From contig CP069418.1 in NCBI GenBank assembly GCA_017569305.1, forward strand, positions 806,001 through 870,000: 64,000 nucleotides of DNA, read 5' to 3'. Below are positions 42,709 to 51,045 of the stretch, one piece after another (the stretch's first letter is position 1; each line of letters begins with the position of its first letter). The notes under the pieces are model-generated. The model was not told the origin of the DNA. It did no database searches and was given only the letters and a program-made list of their open reading frames with translations. The stretch is from Clostridiales bacterium FE2011. GTDB taxonomy: Bacteria; Bacillota; Clostridia; Christensenellales; Aristaeellaceae. The position numbers were made by a program, and so were the translations under genes.

Positions 42709-44161
42709 GGTCGATTTCCTCCCTTGTACGAATCGGAATACTGAATGATACCTCTGTTCCCTCCGGCCCTGAGCTGATCAGCAGGCCGGTCTTTTTGCCA
42801 TAATACAGGCGGATGCGCATATCCACGTTCCGCATGCCGAAACCGGAATGTCCCGGTTCAGGTGCGGGCTGGGCAGTTGGCACGTTCTCTTTCAGGAGCG
42901 TTTCCACTTCCTCCAGCTGTTCCGGCGTCATTCCCTTGCCTGTATCGGCCACCGTGAATGTCATAATCCGGTTCTGGATCTGAACCTTTACCCGGATCAT
43001 ACCGCCGCCCCGCTTGTTCTTGATCCCATGGTACAGGGCATTCTCAACCAGCGGCTGCAGCAGCAGTTTCAGCATGTAGATTTCTTCCAGGCCTTCCGGC
43101 TGATCCACTTCATAGTCCAGGATATCCCGGTACCTTGTTTTCTGGATACTCAGGTAAGCGGACACATGCTTCAGTTCCTGGCTCACCGGAATCCAGTCTG
43201 CGCCGGCGGACAGTGAAATCCGGAAGAAGTCGCTCAGGTTCCGGGTCAGGTGAACCACTTCTTCCCCTTTTCCCGATTCAGCCTGCCAGACAATGGCGTC
43301 CAGCGTATTGTACAGGAAGTGAGGATTAATCTGTGCCTGCAGCGTACGCAGTTCCGCCCGGGCCAGGTGGTCCTGGTTCTGGCGGATCTGTGCGATCAGG
43401 GTTTCCAGGCGGTCTGCCATCTGGTTAACCTTTTCGCCAAGGTCACGCAGTTCCTCCACGTTCATGCCCTGCACCCGGTCACCGAAGTTCCCTTCTGCGA
43501 TTCGCCGGACCGTTCCTTCCAATGAATAGATGGAGGAATGAATCGATTCCGTCAGCTTGTTTGTTTCATACCGTGTGCGCAGGAAGGCGATCAGGAGCAG
43601 CAGCACCTCTGCCACCGCTGCAACAACCACAATGATTCTCAGCCGTCCGCTGGCAACCGAAGCATTGGCAATTTCATCCGTAGTAAAGGCGTCCAGCATG
43701 TCTGATACCAGACGCCCGACGTCACGGACTTCATCCACGATCTTTTCAATTGTACTGATGGGCGTTCCGGCTTCCATGCCGTCCCGTACCCTGAGCACAT
43801 ACTGTTCCAGCGTGTCCATTGTCCGCCGGGCAATGGTCAGCTGCATCTGCCCGCTGCCTTCAGTCTCCGCGAGGAGCATATCCAGCGTATTGTCCGTTTC
43901 GGTGATCAGTCCCTGTACGCCGCTGTCCTCGAAGGTGCTCCGGCCTGCGGCTACAGAGAACAGGTTCTCGGCAATGGTGCTCTCCAGTGCAGGCTTCATC
44001 CCGGCTATGGCATCCATTCTCCGGATCATGGCCTGTGTCCGGGAGGAATAAAGCATCATAACCACCAGGCCGATCACTGCCGGTACTGCCAGCAGGAAGG
44101 CAATGGAGAAAACTGATCGGCGGACTTGCGCGGTAATGCTGGTCATTCCGCTGCGTTTCAT
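42683..44161 (-). CDS. YesM/LytS-type membrane sensor histidine kinase
   Basis: 492 residues. Two transmembrane helices (about 15-37 and 178-200) flank an extracytoplasmic helical region, followed by HAMP (about 200-260). The His_kinase block RTLQAQINPHFLYNTLDAIVW is near 280. The HATPase domain has LLLQPLVENALYHGIK, FTVADTGKGM and GFGMRNVDMRIRLYYG. It begins 1 bp after the sensor lipoprotein gene stop, so input is probably through that lipoprotein, as in sugar-sensing systems with a dedicated binding protein. It phosphorylates the AraC-type regulator encoded next. Confidence 0.93.
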   Translation of the reverse strand: MKRSGMTSITAQVRRSVFSIAFLLAVPAVIGLVVMMLYSSRTQAMIRRMDAIAGMKPALESTIAENLFSVAAGRSTFEDSGVQGLITETDNTLDMLLAETEGSGQMQLTIARRTMDTLEQYVLRVRDGMEAGTPISTIEKIVDEVRDVGRLVSDMLDAFTTDEIANASVASGRLRIIVVVAAVAEVLLLLIAFLRTRYETNKLTESIHSSIYSLEGTVRRIAEGNFGDRVQGMNVEELRDLGEKVNQMADRLETLIAQIRQNQDHLARAELRTLQAQINPHFLYNTLDAIVWQAESGKGEEVVHLTRNLSDFFRISLSAGADWIPVSQELKHVSAYLSIQKTRYRDILDYEVDQPEGLEEIYMLKLLLQPLVENALYHGIKNKRGGGMIRVKVQIQNRIMTFTVADTGKGMTPEQLEEVETLLKENVPTAQPAPEPGHSGFGMRNVDMRIRLYYGKKTGLLISSGPEGTEVSFSIPIRTREEIDHDESLSRG

Positions 44162-44162
44162 A

Positions 44163-45140
44163 TCAGAAACCCTCCACCGCCGGATCAGTCAGGTCGTCGA
44201 AGTCACTGAACGCTCCCTCATCCGGATGATATACTTTGGGTATTTCCTTTCCGGCCGTCACATCCCTGACCAGCTTCATTACGGAAGGTCCCAGGTGCGG
44301 CGTACACTGTACCACACAGTTGATTTTTCCGGCCTTCAGGGCATCCACCGCGTCCTTTTCCCCGTCCACAGTGATGATGATCATGTCTTTGGATCCGGCG
44401 GTTTCTTCCTTCTCCAGCACATTCAGCGCGCCAAGCGTCATAGCGTCATTGTGGGAGTATATCACGTCGATGCCGTCTGTCCCGTATTTCTGCAGGAGTT
44501 CCCGCATGCACTCCTCACCCTTGGACTGGAGGAAATCCCCGTCCACGCTTTCGATAACGGTGAACCGTTCATCCTTCCCGATCACGTCCATGAAGCCCCG
44601 CTGCCGGTCCTGCATGGGAGTGGACCCTGTCGTACCGCAGATTTCCACGATCCGCAGATGATCAGCGCCCAGCGCGTCAGCCTTCCGGATCAGGTATTCC
44701 CCGGCCCGGACGCCTTCAGCGTAGAAATCCGCACCCACATAGGCTCTGTACAATGAGTCATCCTGGGTATCAATCATCCGGTCCATGATAATCACCGGAA
44801 TGTCTGCCTGTTTTGCTTCCGCCAGCACATTGTCCCAGCCGGTCTGCACAATCGGCGAGAAAACAATCACGTCCACGCGGTATGCAATAAAGGAACGGAT
44901 CGCGTCGATCTGCTTTTCCTGTTTCTGGTTCGCGTTTTCCATCATCAGCCCGTAACCGGCAGCCTTCGCGGCCTGTTCCATGCTGGCAGTGTTTGCAATA
45001 CGCCAGGAGCTTTCCGCTCCCAGCTGGGAAAAGCCAACCACAACAGACGCGCTGTCTCCGCCTGTTTCCTGTTTCCCTGCACAGCCGGTCAGGAGGAACA
45101 ACACAAGCAGCACAAGGATCGGCACGATTCTTCTACGCAT
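44163..45140 (-). CDS. Sugar-binding lipoprotein, likely sensor subunit of the kinase
   Basis: 325 residues from the ATG after AGGTGA. Lipoprotein signal with lipobox LLTGC (Cys near residue 20). The mature part is a YtfQ-like binding protein (VVVGFSQLGAESSWRIANTASM, DVIVFSPIVQTGWDNVLAEAKQADIPVIIMDRM, YSHNDAMTLGALNVLEKEE). It is clearly a paralog of the transport binding protein at 39998-40969. Its gene is joined to the kinase and regulator genes, not to permeases, and, unlike the transport protein, it is lipid-anchored. This suggests it reports sugar to the kinase. It starts 24 bp after the vanY-like gene. Confidence 0.88.
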   Translation of the reverse strand: MRRRIVPILVLLVLFLLTGCAGKQETGGDSASVVVGFSQLGAESSWRIANTASMEQAAKAAGYGLMMENANQKQEKQIDAIRSFIAYRVDVIVFSPIVQTGWDNVLAEAKQADIPVIIMDRMIDTQDDSLYRAYVGADFYAEGVRAGEYLIRKADALGADHLRIVEICGTTGSTPMQDRQRGFMDVIGKDERFTVIESVDGDFLQSKGEECMRELLQKYGTDGIDVIYSHNDAMTLGALNVLEKEETAGSKDMIIITVDGEKDAVDALKAGKINCVVQCTPHLGPSVMKLVRDVTAGKEIPKVYHPDEGAFSDFDDLTDPAVEGF

Positions 45141-45164
45141 ACGTTTCACCTGCTTTTATCTTTC

Positions 45165-46313
45165 TTATGCTGCGGGTTCCTCTGTCTCTTCCGAAGGTTC
45201 ATCCGAGGACTCTCCCGGATCCGAATCAATCGTTTCATTATTATTTCCGGAATCCGCGTCATTCGCTGTCCGGGCTGCCGGATTCTGGATGCTTCCGTCC
45301 TCCAGTCCCTGGATGTATTCCTCCAGGCACAGATCATGATCCCTCATATACAGGGCATGTTCTATACCCACATAACGGATATGCCAGGGTTCCGCCTCAA
45401 AGCCGGTGATCTTTTCCTTTTCTTTCTGGTAGCGGATAATGAAGCCGTACTCCCAGCAGTGCTCGTTCAGCCAGTCGCTCTGCTTTGTGCCTGCGAATTT
45501 GGAAGAACCTTTCTTATTGATATCAAAAGCCAGTCCCAGGTGATGCTCGCTGCTTCCCGGTTCCGCCACAGTCCGCAGGGCTGCGCGGCGTGCTTTGGAG
45601 CTGCTCCAGTCCTTATGGCTCTTCTGGATGCTCTTGACCTTGGAATTCAGCATGCTGACCTGGTCGTCCCATGTGCGGTAACCCGCGCTGATCTGCCATT
45701 TGCCGATACCGTCTTCCTTCGCCGCCTCCAGCATCTCTTTCAGGGCATCCACAGCTGCTTTAACGCCGCGGGTCTTTTTATACTTGATCGTAACCAGTTT
45801 ACTGCTCAGTTCCTTATTCAGCTGTACCAGGTCAGCCGGAGTAAAAAACTCTCCGTCTGCCAGCGGGTGTTCCTTGTTGACCAGCATGGGAATGTCTCCG
45901 GCCAGCGTATCCACCGGGCTGCCATTCGGCGCGGCCAGGGCGTCTTCCGCATACAGCTTGTTCTGTGTATCCGTGCCGGCCACACCGTCTGTGGTCAGTC
46001 CGTTCCGGCGCTGGAAGGCAATCACGGCGCGTTTGGTTCCGCCGCCGTACTGACCGTCCACTTTGCCTTCCAGGTATCCCAGGTCCTTCAGCCGCTGCTG
46101 AAGTTTGGTCACTTCCTCACCTTTTGCGCCCACTGTGAGAATTCCCTGGGCCTGGAGCTCTGAGGCGGACATTTTTGTCTTGGTGGTTTGCTCCGCTGCC
46201 TGGGTCTCCGTCTCCACCGCGCTCTCCGCGAAAGCAGCCTGTTCAGGACACAGGCACATCAGCATAAGCACTGCCATCAGCAGCGCTGTAAGGTTCCGTA
46301 AACCGTGTTTCAT
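45165..46313 (-). CDS. Secreted D-alanyl-D-alanine carboxypeptidase (VanY) with peptidoglycan-binding domain
   Basis: 382 residues from the ATG 10 bp after GGAGGAG. Signal peptide about 1-30 (AAFAES). A PG_binding_1 domain at about 60-125 (VGAKGEEVTKLQQRLKDLGYLEGKVDGQYG) is followed by a VanY/M15 domain at about 195-335 with zinc motifs SSEHHLGLAFDI and EPWHIRY. The tail is acidic (Glu/Ser/Asp-rich, about 350-382). It trims the D-Ala from peptidoglycan stem peptides. It is likely the first gene of the operon that continues with the sensor lipoprotein, kinase and regulator. Confidence 0.92.
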   Translation of the reverse strand: MKHGLRNLTALLMAVLMLMCLCPEQAAFAESAVETETQAAEQTTKTKMSASELQAQGILTVGAKGEEVTKLQQRLKDLGYLEGKVDGQYGGGTKRAVIAFQRRNGLTTDGVAGTDTQNKLYAEDALAAPNGSPVDTLAGDIPMLVNKEHPLADGEFFTPADLVQLNKELSSKLVTIKYKKTRGVKAAVDALKEMLEAAKEDGIGKWQISAGYRTWDDQVSMLNSKVKSIQKSHKDWSSSKARRAALRTVAEPGSSEHHLGLAFDINKKGSSKFAGTKQSDWLNEHCWEYGFIIRYQKEKEKITGFEAEPWHIRYVGIEHALYMRDHDLCLEEYIQGLEDGSIQNPAARTANDADSGNNNETIDSDPGESSDEPSEETEEPAA

Positions 46314-46375
46314 ATATAACTCCTCCTTCGATTGAAGGCTTTTCACCGGCGCTTTGCCCGGATGTCATCAGTTTG

Positions 46376-46404
46376 ATTATATATCACAAATGCGTTCCGG
46401 GCAA
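46376..46404 (-). promoter_or_regulatory. Promoter of the vanY-sensor operon
   Basis: Minus-strand TTGCCC (46399-46404) and TATAAT (46376-46381), 17-bp spacing. Confidence 0.75.
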
Positions 46405-46410
46405 TTGTCC

Positions 46411-46439
46411 TTGTCGGTTTGTGCAAAAATTGTTATACT
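46411..46439 (+). promoter_or_regulatory. Promoter of the phospholipase-like/VanZ operon
   Basis: TTGTCG (46411-46416) and TATACT (46434-46439), 17-bp spacing, back to back with the divergent vanY promoter. Confidence 0.75.
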
Positions 46440-46478
46440 GAATGGGTAATTTGCACCCAGAAAGAACAGGTGAGAACG

Positions 46479-47417
46479 ATGCCTGATGTGGCGGTTCACG
46501 CGGCCTTCGGCCGGGAAGTTCTGGCCTCCCTGCCGGAGGAAGTTCGGGAATATCTGCTTCCCGAACCTTATACTTTTGCGCTGTTCGGTCCCGACGTTTG
46601 GTTCATGTACAAGCCCTGGCACCGCCGGGAAGGCCGCGGCCGCCGGATGCACACCGGGAAACCCGGGCTCTTCCTGACCACCCTGCTCTGCCGGGCGGAA
46701 AGCTCCGCTTCCCCGGTGGAAATGTTTTCCTATCTGTCCGGTTTCCTTTGCCATTACGCGCTGGACAGCATCGCTCATCCTTATATCATCTATGTTACTG
46801 CGGAGGAGCGTGTTTTCCCCCGCAGCCATATGAGCCTGGAGCATGCGCTGGATGTAGTGCAGTTCCGTCGTGACGGTTATGAGAATGAAAAGCATCCTGT
46901 TACGGAGCATTACTATCCACGTCTTCGCCTGCCGGAAACCCTGCGTCAGGATCTGGACGCTGTCTTTGAGGATGTTTACGGCTGGAAAAACTGCTGGTCA
47001 GCCCTGAACCGTTCCTGCCGCCGTTACCGGCTGTGCTACCGGGTGCTGGAAAACCCGCGGGGCCTGGCCGCGCGCATAGCCCGGCGGACAAAGCGTGACG
47101 TGCTTTGCTCCCTTGCCTATTCCGAATCCCAGTTCCATTCCCTGGATCCGGAAAACACAGAGCACCGTCTCTGGAAGCATCCTTTTGATCCTGACCAGTC
47201 TTTTACGGAAAGCTTCCCGGAGCTGCGGGAAAAAGCCCGGCAGTTTGCCCTGCAGCTGATTGAGGCGTCCTACCGTCTGGTCCGGTACGGCGAGGGTTCT
47301 GTTGAAAGTATCTCTGAACTGATCGGAAACAATTCCTATCTGAGCGGTCTGCCTGCGGATGATCCCCGGAACTACCGGGTCAAATCCCTGCTGCCCCCTG
47401 AAAAGGAGACACGGTAA
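46479..47417 (+). CDS. Zinc-dependent phospholipase C family protein
   Basis: 312 residues from the ATG after CAGGTGAGAACG; the open frame upstream lacks a start signal. The His/Asp pattern of the bacterial zinc-dependent phospholipase C/ZnPLC family is present: MPDVAVHAAFGREVL at the start, FALFGPDVWFMYKPW near 35, SYLSGFLCHYALDSIAHPYIIYV near 85 and SHMSLEHALDVVQFRR near 115. No signal peptide is seen, so it is probably cytoplasmic. The substrate is unknown; many members are uncharacterised hydrolases. Coupled to the VanZ-VOC gene by a 1-bp overlap. Confidence 0.82.
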   Translation: MPDVAVHAAFGREVLASLPEEVREYLLPEPYTFALFGPDVWFMYKPWHRREGRGRRMHTGKPGLFLTTLLCRAESSASPVEMFSYLSGFLCHYALDSIAHPYIIYVTAEERVFPRSHMSLEHALDVVQFRRDGYENEKHPVTEHYYPRLRLPETLRQDLDAVFEDVYGWKNCWSALNRSCRRYRLCYRVLENPRGLAARIARRTKRDVLCSLAYSESQFHSLDPENTEHRLWKHPFDPDQSFTESFPELREKARQFALQLIEASYRLVRYGEGSVESISELIGNNSYLSGLPADDPRNYRVKSLLPPEKETR

Positions 47418-48499
47418 TGGATTTCAACAGTTTAAAGATGAATGTTGTCATCACCGTTCTTGTGCTCTTCCTGGTTTTTCTGCTTCCCTGGGCGGACCGG
47501 CGGATCTGCCGGCGCCTGCGGCTGAACCTGGAAGGCGGACTGAGTGACAATCCGAATGCTGACCGGCTGCTCCGTCTTCGGCAAAGGCTTTTGACCCTCG
47601 GGCTGTTTCTGTATTTTCTGCTCTTTGCCTGGCTTGTTTTCTTTTCCCGGGCGTCAACCGCATACTATACAGTCCATATTGCGCCCCTGGAGGATCTGAA
47701 AAACGCGTTCTCCACTCCCACCGGTTTTTCCGGATGGTTCCATACCCTGTTCACAGAGGGCGTTTCTTCCGCCTTTTCCCAGATTTCCATTGTCCGTCCG
47801 GAAGATATCTCCCAGTTCTACCTGAATGTGATGATCTTCCTGCCCGTTGGCTATCTGCTGCCCTATGTCTTCCGCTGGTTCCGGGCCCGGGTTCGGATCC
47901 GTCCCGTGGCTTTCTGCCTGCTGCTCAGTTTTATGGTGGAAAACCTGCAGCTGATTTCCCGGCGCGGCATGTATGATTTTGATGACATCATCTCCAACAC
48001 CATCGGCGGGCTGATCGGTCAGCTGCTGTATATTGCTGTCGGCTATGTGGTCACCCATCCCGGCTGGCGGCGTGAGCTCCGGGCCTACCGTTCCTGGAAA
48101 CGCCATGCCCGCCGCAGCACGCTCTTCCCCTATACCAAAAAGACGCATATGTTCCGCACCACGCTCAGGGGTTCAGATGAAGAGGCTATCCGGAGCTTTT
48201 TCGTGGAACGCCTGGGTTTCCGTCTTCGCCAGCAGATCGACCGCCGGGAGTCCGGAGATGTGGTCTATCTCTTTGAAATGGGCAAAACACAGATCCAGGT
48301 TATCTGTTCACCGGATGAACCCGTTCCGGAAACCCAGTACCTGACGCTCTTCGCAACCCGTCTGGCCGCGGTGCGGTCACGGCTGGAAGCAAACGGAATC
48401 CAACCGGGAGATTACCGCCGGGATCCCGCCACCGGCCGTCGGCTGCTCCGTTTCGCCGGTCCGGATAACCTGCAGATTGAAATCATCGGCGCCGAATAA
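47417..48499 (+). CDS. VanZ-like membrane protein fused to a VOC (glyoxalase-fold) domain
   Basis: 360 residues. Residues about 5-220 form a VanZ-like domain with about five hydrophobic helices and the family blocks LFAWLVFFSRAS, FYLNVMIFLPVGYLLPYVF and SFMVENLQLISRRGMYDFDDIISNTIGGLIGQLLY. Residues about 245-360 look like a vicinal-oxygen-chelate domain: FRTTLRGSDEEAIRSFFVERLGFRLRQ, then FEMGKTQIQVI, ending FAGPDNLQIEIIG. VanZ proteins give low-level teicoplanin resistance or affect the envelope by unknown means. The fusion is unusual. Confidence 0.78.
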   Translation: MDFNSLKMNVVITVLVLFLVFLLPWADRRICRRLRLNLEGGLSDNPNADRLLRLRQRLLTLGLFLYFLLFAWLVFFSRASTAYYTVHIAPLEDLKNAFSTPTGFSGWFHTLFTEGVSSAFSQISIVRPEDISQFYLNVMIFLPVGYLLPYVFRWFRARVRIRPVAFCLLLSFMVENLQLISRRGMYDFDDIISNTIGGLIGQLLYIAVGYVVTHPGWRRELRAYRSWKRHARRSTLFPYTKKTHMFRTTLRGSDEEAIRSFFVERLGFRLRQQIDRRESGDVVYLFEMGKTQIQVICSPDEPVPETQYLTLFATRLAAVRSRLEANGIQPGDYRRDPATGRRLLRFAGPDNLQIEIIGAE

Positions 48500-48506
48500 A
48501 ATATGA

Positions 48507-48551
48507 AAAACCGGGCGGTTCATGGATATGCTCCTTGAACCGCCCGGTTTC
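48507..48551. terminator. Bidirectional terminator
   Basis: AAACCGGGCGGTTCA / TGAACCGCCCGGTTT stem with a 12-nt loop between the convergent VanZ-VOC and glycosyltransferase genes. Confidence 0.92.
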
Positions 48552-48565
48552 ACTATATTGCTTTC

Positions 48566-49753
48566 TCACAGCACTCTTTTCCGTTTATCCTTCAGTTTGC
48601 CTTCCTTACCCAGGGCAATCAGCCGCTCATAGCGTTCAACCGCGGTTTCCAGCACTTTTTCCCAGGGTACCGGAATCGTCTCCCGGGCTGTTTCACCGAT
48701 CAGACTCAGCTTTTCGGGCTCCTTCAGGGCTTCCGTCATCACCCGTGCCAGATCCTTCGGATCATTGTCGCACAGCAGGCCGTTCTCCCCGTGGCGGATA
48801 ATCTCCGCAGCGGTACTGTTCCGCACCATCACAGAGGGGGTTCCCATGACAGCCGCCTCCCGTACTACCATGGGAGCTGCGTCGTACAGCGAAGGGAACG
48901 CAAACAGGTTGGCCCTGGCATAAAGGGCGTCCAGCAGGCTTGCGTCTGTGATATGGCCGATCTGCTCCGCCCGGTCCTGGATATTCAGCTCATGAATCTT
49001 CTGGCCGATAGCGTTCATGTCCATCCCCTGTCCAGCCAGCAGCAGCCGGTATTGAGTTCCGGCCTTTTTCATTTCCGCGCACGCTTCCAGCACGGTCAGG
49101 ATGTTCTTCTTCCAGTCCATCTGACCCACAAAAAGGATCAGTGGATCCGTCCCCAGGTTCCACCTGAGGTTGACCTGCTCCACGTCGCCGGGTGAAACCG
49201 TACGCAGGGTGGCGCCGTTGGGCATCACCTGGATTTCACCCTCATAGCCGTATTCCCGCAGTACGTCCGCCGTGTTTTTACCCACAGCCCAGACTTCATC
49301 GCAGCGGTTATAGAAATTCACGACCAGCTTCACGCCCACCTTGGCAATGGATTCTGATCTGGTTGCCTTGAGAAAATCATCATAATACTTGGAATGGAAA
49401 GTAGCCACCAGCGGCAGCTTCCTGACCGATGCGAGACGAAGTGCTTCCGAACCGGCGGTAAAAGGGCTGTGCGCGTGAATCAGATCCAGGTCAATCATCC
49501 GGATCCGGTGACGGTAGTGGGCATCCAGCACAGCCTCGCCGACCTTGTACTGTTTCATTCCCGGCACGCTGCTGCCCACATATTCCACCAGCTGAAAAGG
49601 AAAACCGCCCTGGAAACCTGTATCATACATCGGCGCCACTACGGTCACCTGATGGCCCATTTTACACAGCGTCTCTGAATAGGCCTGGACCACCCGGCCC
49701 ACGCCATCGACAATCGGCAGAAATGTATCTGTAAATTGCCCGATCTTCAGCAT
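48566..49753 (-). CDS. Family 4 glycosyltransferase
   Basis: 395 residues with the GT-B fold. The N-terminal domain has IGQFTDTFLPIVDGVGRVVQAYSETL, LIHAHSPF and ATFHSKYYDDF; the C-terminal domain has ILFVGQMDWKKNI (near 195), LFAFPSLYDAAPMVVREAAVMGTPSVM (near 288) and GENGLLCDNDP. The EX7E-like motif is in the last block. The pattern resembles diacylglycerol glucosyltransferases and mannosyltransferases for membrane glycolipids. The acceptor is not certain. Monocistronic. Confidence 0.9.
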   Translation of the reverse strand: MLKIGQFTDTFLPIVDGVGRVVQAYSETLCKMGHQVTVVAPMYDTGFQGGFPFQLVEYVGSSVPGMKQYKVGEAVLDAHYRHRIRMIDLDLIHAHSPFTAGSEALRLASVRKLPLVATFHSKYYDDFLKATRSESIAKVGVKLVVNFYNRCDEVWAVGKNTADVLREYGYEGEIQVMPNGATLRTVSPGDVEQVNLRWNLGTDPLILFVGQMDWKKNILTVLEACAEMKKAGTQYRLLLAGQGMDMNAIGQKIHELNIQDRAEQIGHITDASLLDALYARANLFAFPSLYDAAPMVVREAAVMGTPSVMVRNSTAAEIIRHGENGLLCDNDPKDLARVMTEALKEPEKLSLIGETARETIPVPWEKVLETAVERYERLIALGKEGKLKDKRKRVL

Positions 49754-49770
49754 CGCATTTCACCTTCAAC

Positions 49771-49786
49771 ACAGACGTTTGTCTGT
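49771..49786 (-). promoter_or_regulatory. Inverted repeat before the glycosyltransferase gene
   Basis: ACAGAC-N4-GTCTGT perfect palindrome 18 bp upstream of the ATG. It is a possible operator or short mRNA hairpin near the ribosome binding site. Confidence 0.4.
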
Positions 49787-49884
49787 TTTTAGCCTGAATA
49801 TTATCTCATGTTCCGGAGAAAAAAGCAAATCAGTCCGGACCCGCTGAAAAACAGAAGGAAAACGGACGGAATCCCAACGGAACA

Positions 49885-49913
49885 TTGACATCCCTGACTC
49901 CCGGGTATATTGT
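49885..49913 (+). promoter_or_regulatory. Putative promoter of the shikimate operon
   Basis: TTGACA (49885-49890) with TATTGT at 17 bp (49908-49913) or TATATT at 15 bp. The leader to aroB is short. Confidence 0.55.
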
Positions 49914-49934
49914 TTCCCTCAGGGAGGGATTCCG

Positions 49935-50993
49935 ATGAACCGTGAAACAATCACCCTGTCGCTTGGCGTAAACAGTTATGATATCGTGCTGGAGCCCTGC
50001 TGCCTGGGTCAGGCAGGAGACCTGCTGAATCTGAACCGGAAGGTGCTGGTGGTCACCGATTCCGGCGTACCTGCATCCTATGCGGATTCCGTTGCTGCTG
50101 CAAGCCTGGCGGCGGAAGTTGTCTGCATTCCCCAGGGCGAAGCCAGCAAAAACTTTGATCATTTCCATATGCTGCTCAGCCGCATGCTGGCTTTCGGCAT
50201 GGGACGCGGCGACTGCGTGGTCGCTGTCGGCGGCGGCGTGGTTGGCGATATGTCAGGTTTTGCTGCGGCCTGTTATATGCGCGGCATCGATTTCTACAAC
50301 ATTCCCACCACCGTCCTGTCCCAGGTGGACTCTTCCATCGGAGGGAAGACCGCCATTGACCTGGATGGTATCAAAAACGTCGTCGGCGCGTTTTACCAAC
50401 CGCGCCGTGTCCTGATTGATCCCACCACCCTGTCCACCCTCTCCCGGCGTCAGATCTCCAACGGTCTGGCTGAAGCAGTCAAAATGGCGCTTTGTTTCGA
50501 TCAGGAAGCCTTCGCCCGTTTTGAATCCCTCGATTATGAAGCGGAGCTTGCCCTGCTCGCTTCCGGCCAGCCTTCTCCGGCATTGATCCGGATCATTTCT
50601 GACGCGCTTCATACGAAAAGGGACGTGGTGGAAAAAGATGAAAAAGAACAGGGACTGCGCCGCGTCCTGAATTTCGGTCACACCCTCGGCCACGGCATTG
50701 AAAGCGTCAACGTCAAAAACGGGATGCTGCACGGTGAATGTGTGGCTCTCGGCATGCTGCCGATGTGCTCGGATGCAGTCCGGGAACGCCTGCTTCCTGT
50801 GCTGGCTAAGCTTGAACTTCCAACAACCTGCGATTCCGACCCGGATCAGGTTATGCAGGCAGTCGTCCATGATAAAAAGAAGTTCGGGGGAAAGATTCGC
50901 TCCATCCTCGTGGACGCCGTCGGTACCTTTACAGAGAAGGAACTCACCCCGGAGGAACTCCGTCAGCGCTACACCGGTTTTTTCCTCTCATAA
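49935..50993 (+). CDS. aroB: 3-dehydroquinate synthase
   Basis: 352 residues, normal length. It converts DAHP to 3-dehydroquinate, the second step of the shikimate pathway. NAD site CVVAVGGGVVGDMSGFAA (near 95-110), YNIPTTVLSQVDSSIGGKTAID (near 120-140), KRDVVEKDEKEQGLRRVLNFGHTLGHGIE with the zinc His (near 230-255) and HGECVALGM. The start follows AGGGAGGGATTCCG. First gene of aroB-aroC-aroEK-aroQ-aroA. No DAHP synthase gene is in the cluster. Confidence 0.97.
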   Translation: MNRETITLSLGVNSYDIVLEPCCLGQAGDLLNLNRKVLVVTDSGVPASYADSVAAASLAAEVVCIPQGEASKNFDHFHMLLSRMLAFGMGRGDCVVAVGGGVVGDMSGFAAACYMRGIDFYNIPTTVLSQVDSSIGGKTAIDLDGIKNVVGAFYQPRRVLIDPTTLSTLSRRQISNGLAEAVKMALCFDQEAFARFESLDYEAELALLASGQPSPALIRIISDALHTKRDVVEKDEKEQGLRRVLNFGHTLGHGIESVNVKNGMLHGECVALGMLPMCSDAVRERLLPVLAKLELPTTCDSDPDQVMQAVVHDKKKFGGKIRSILVDAVGTFTEKELTPEELRQRYTGFFLS

Positions 50994-51045
50994 GCATACC
51001 AGTCACATTCGCAGATGATTATGAATTAAAAACATGGGAGTTGTT

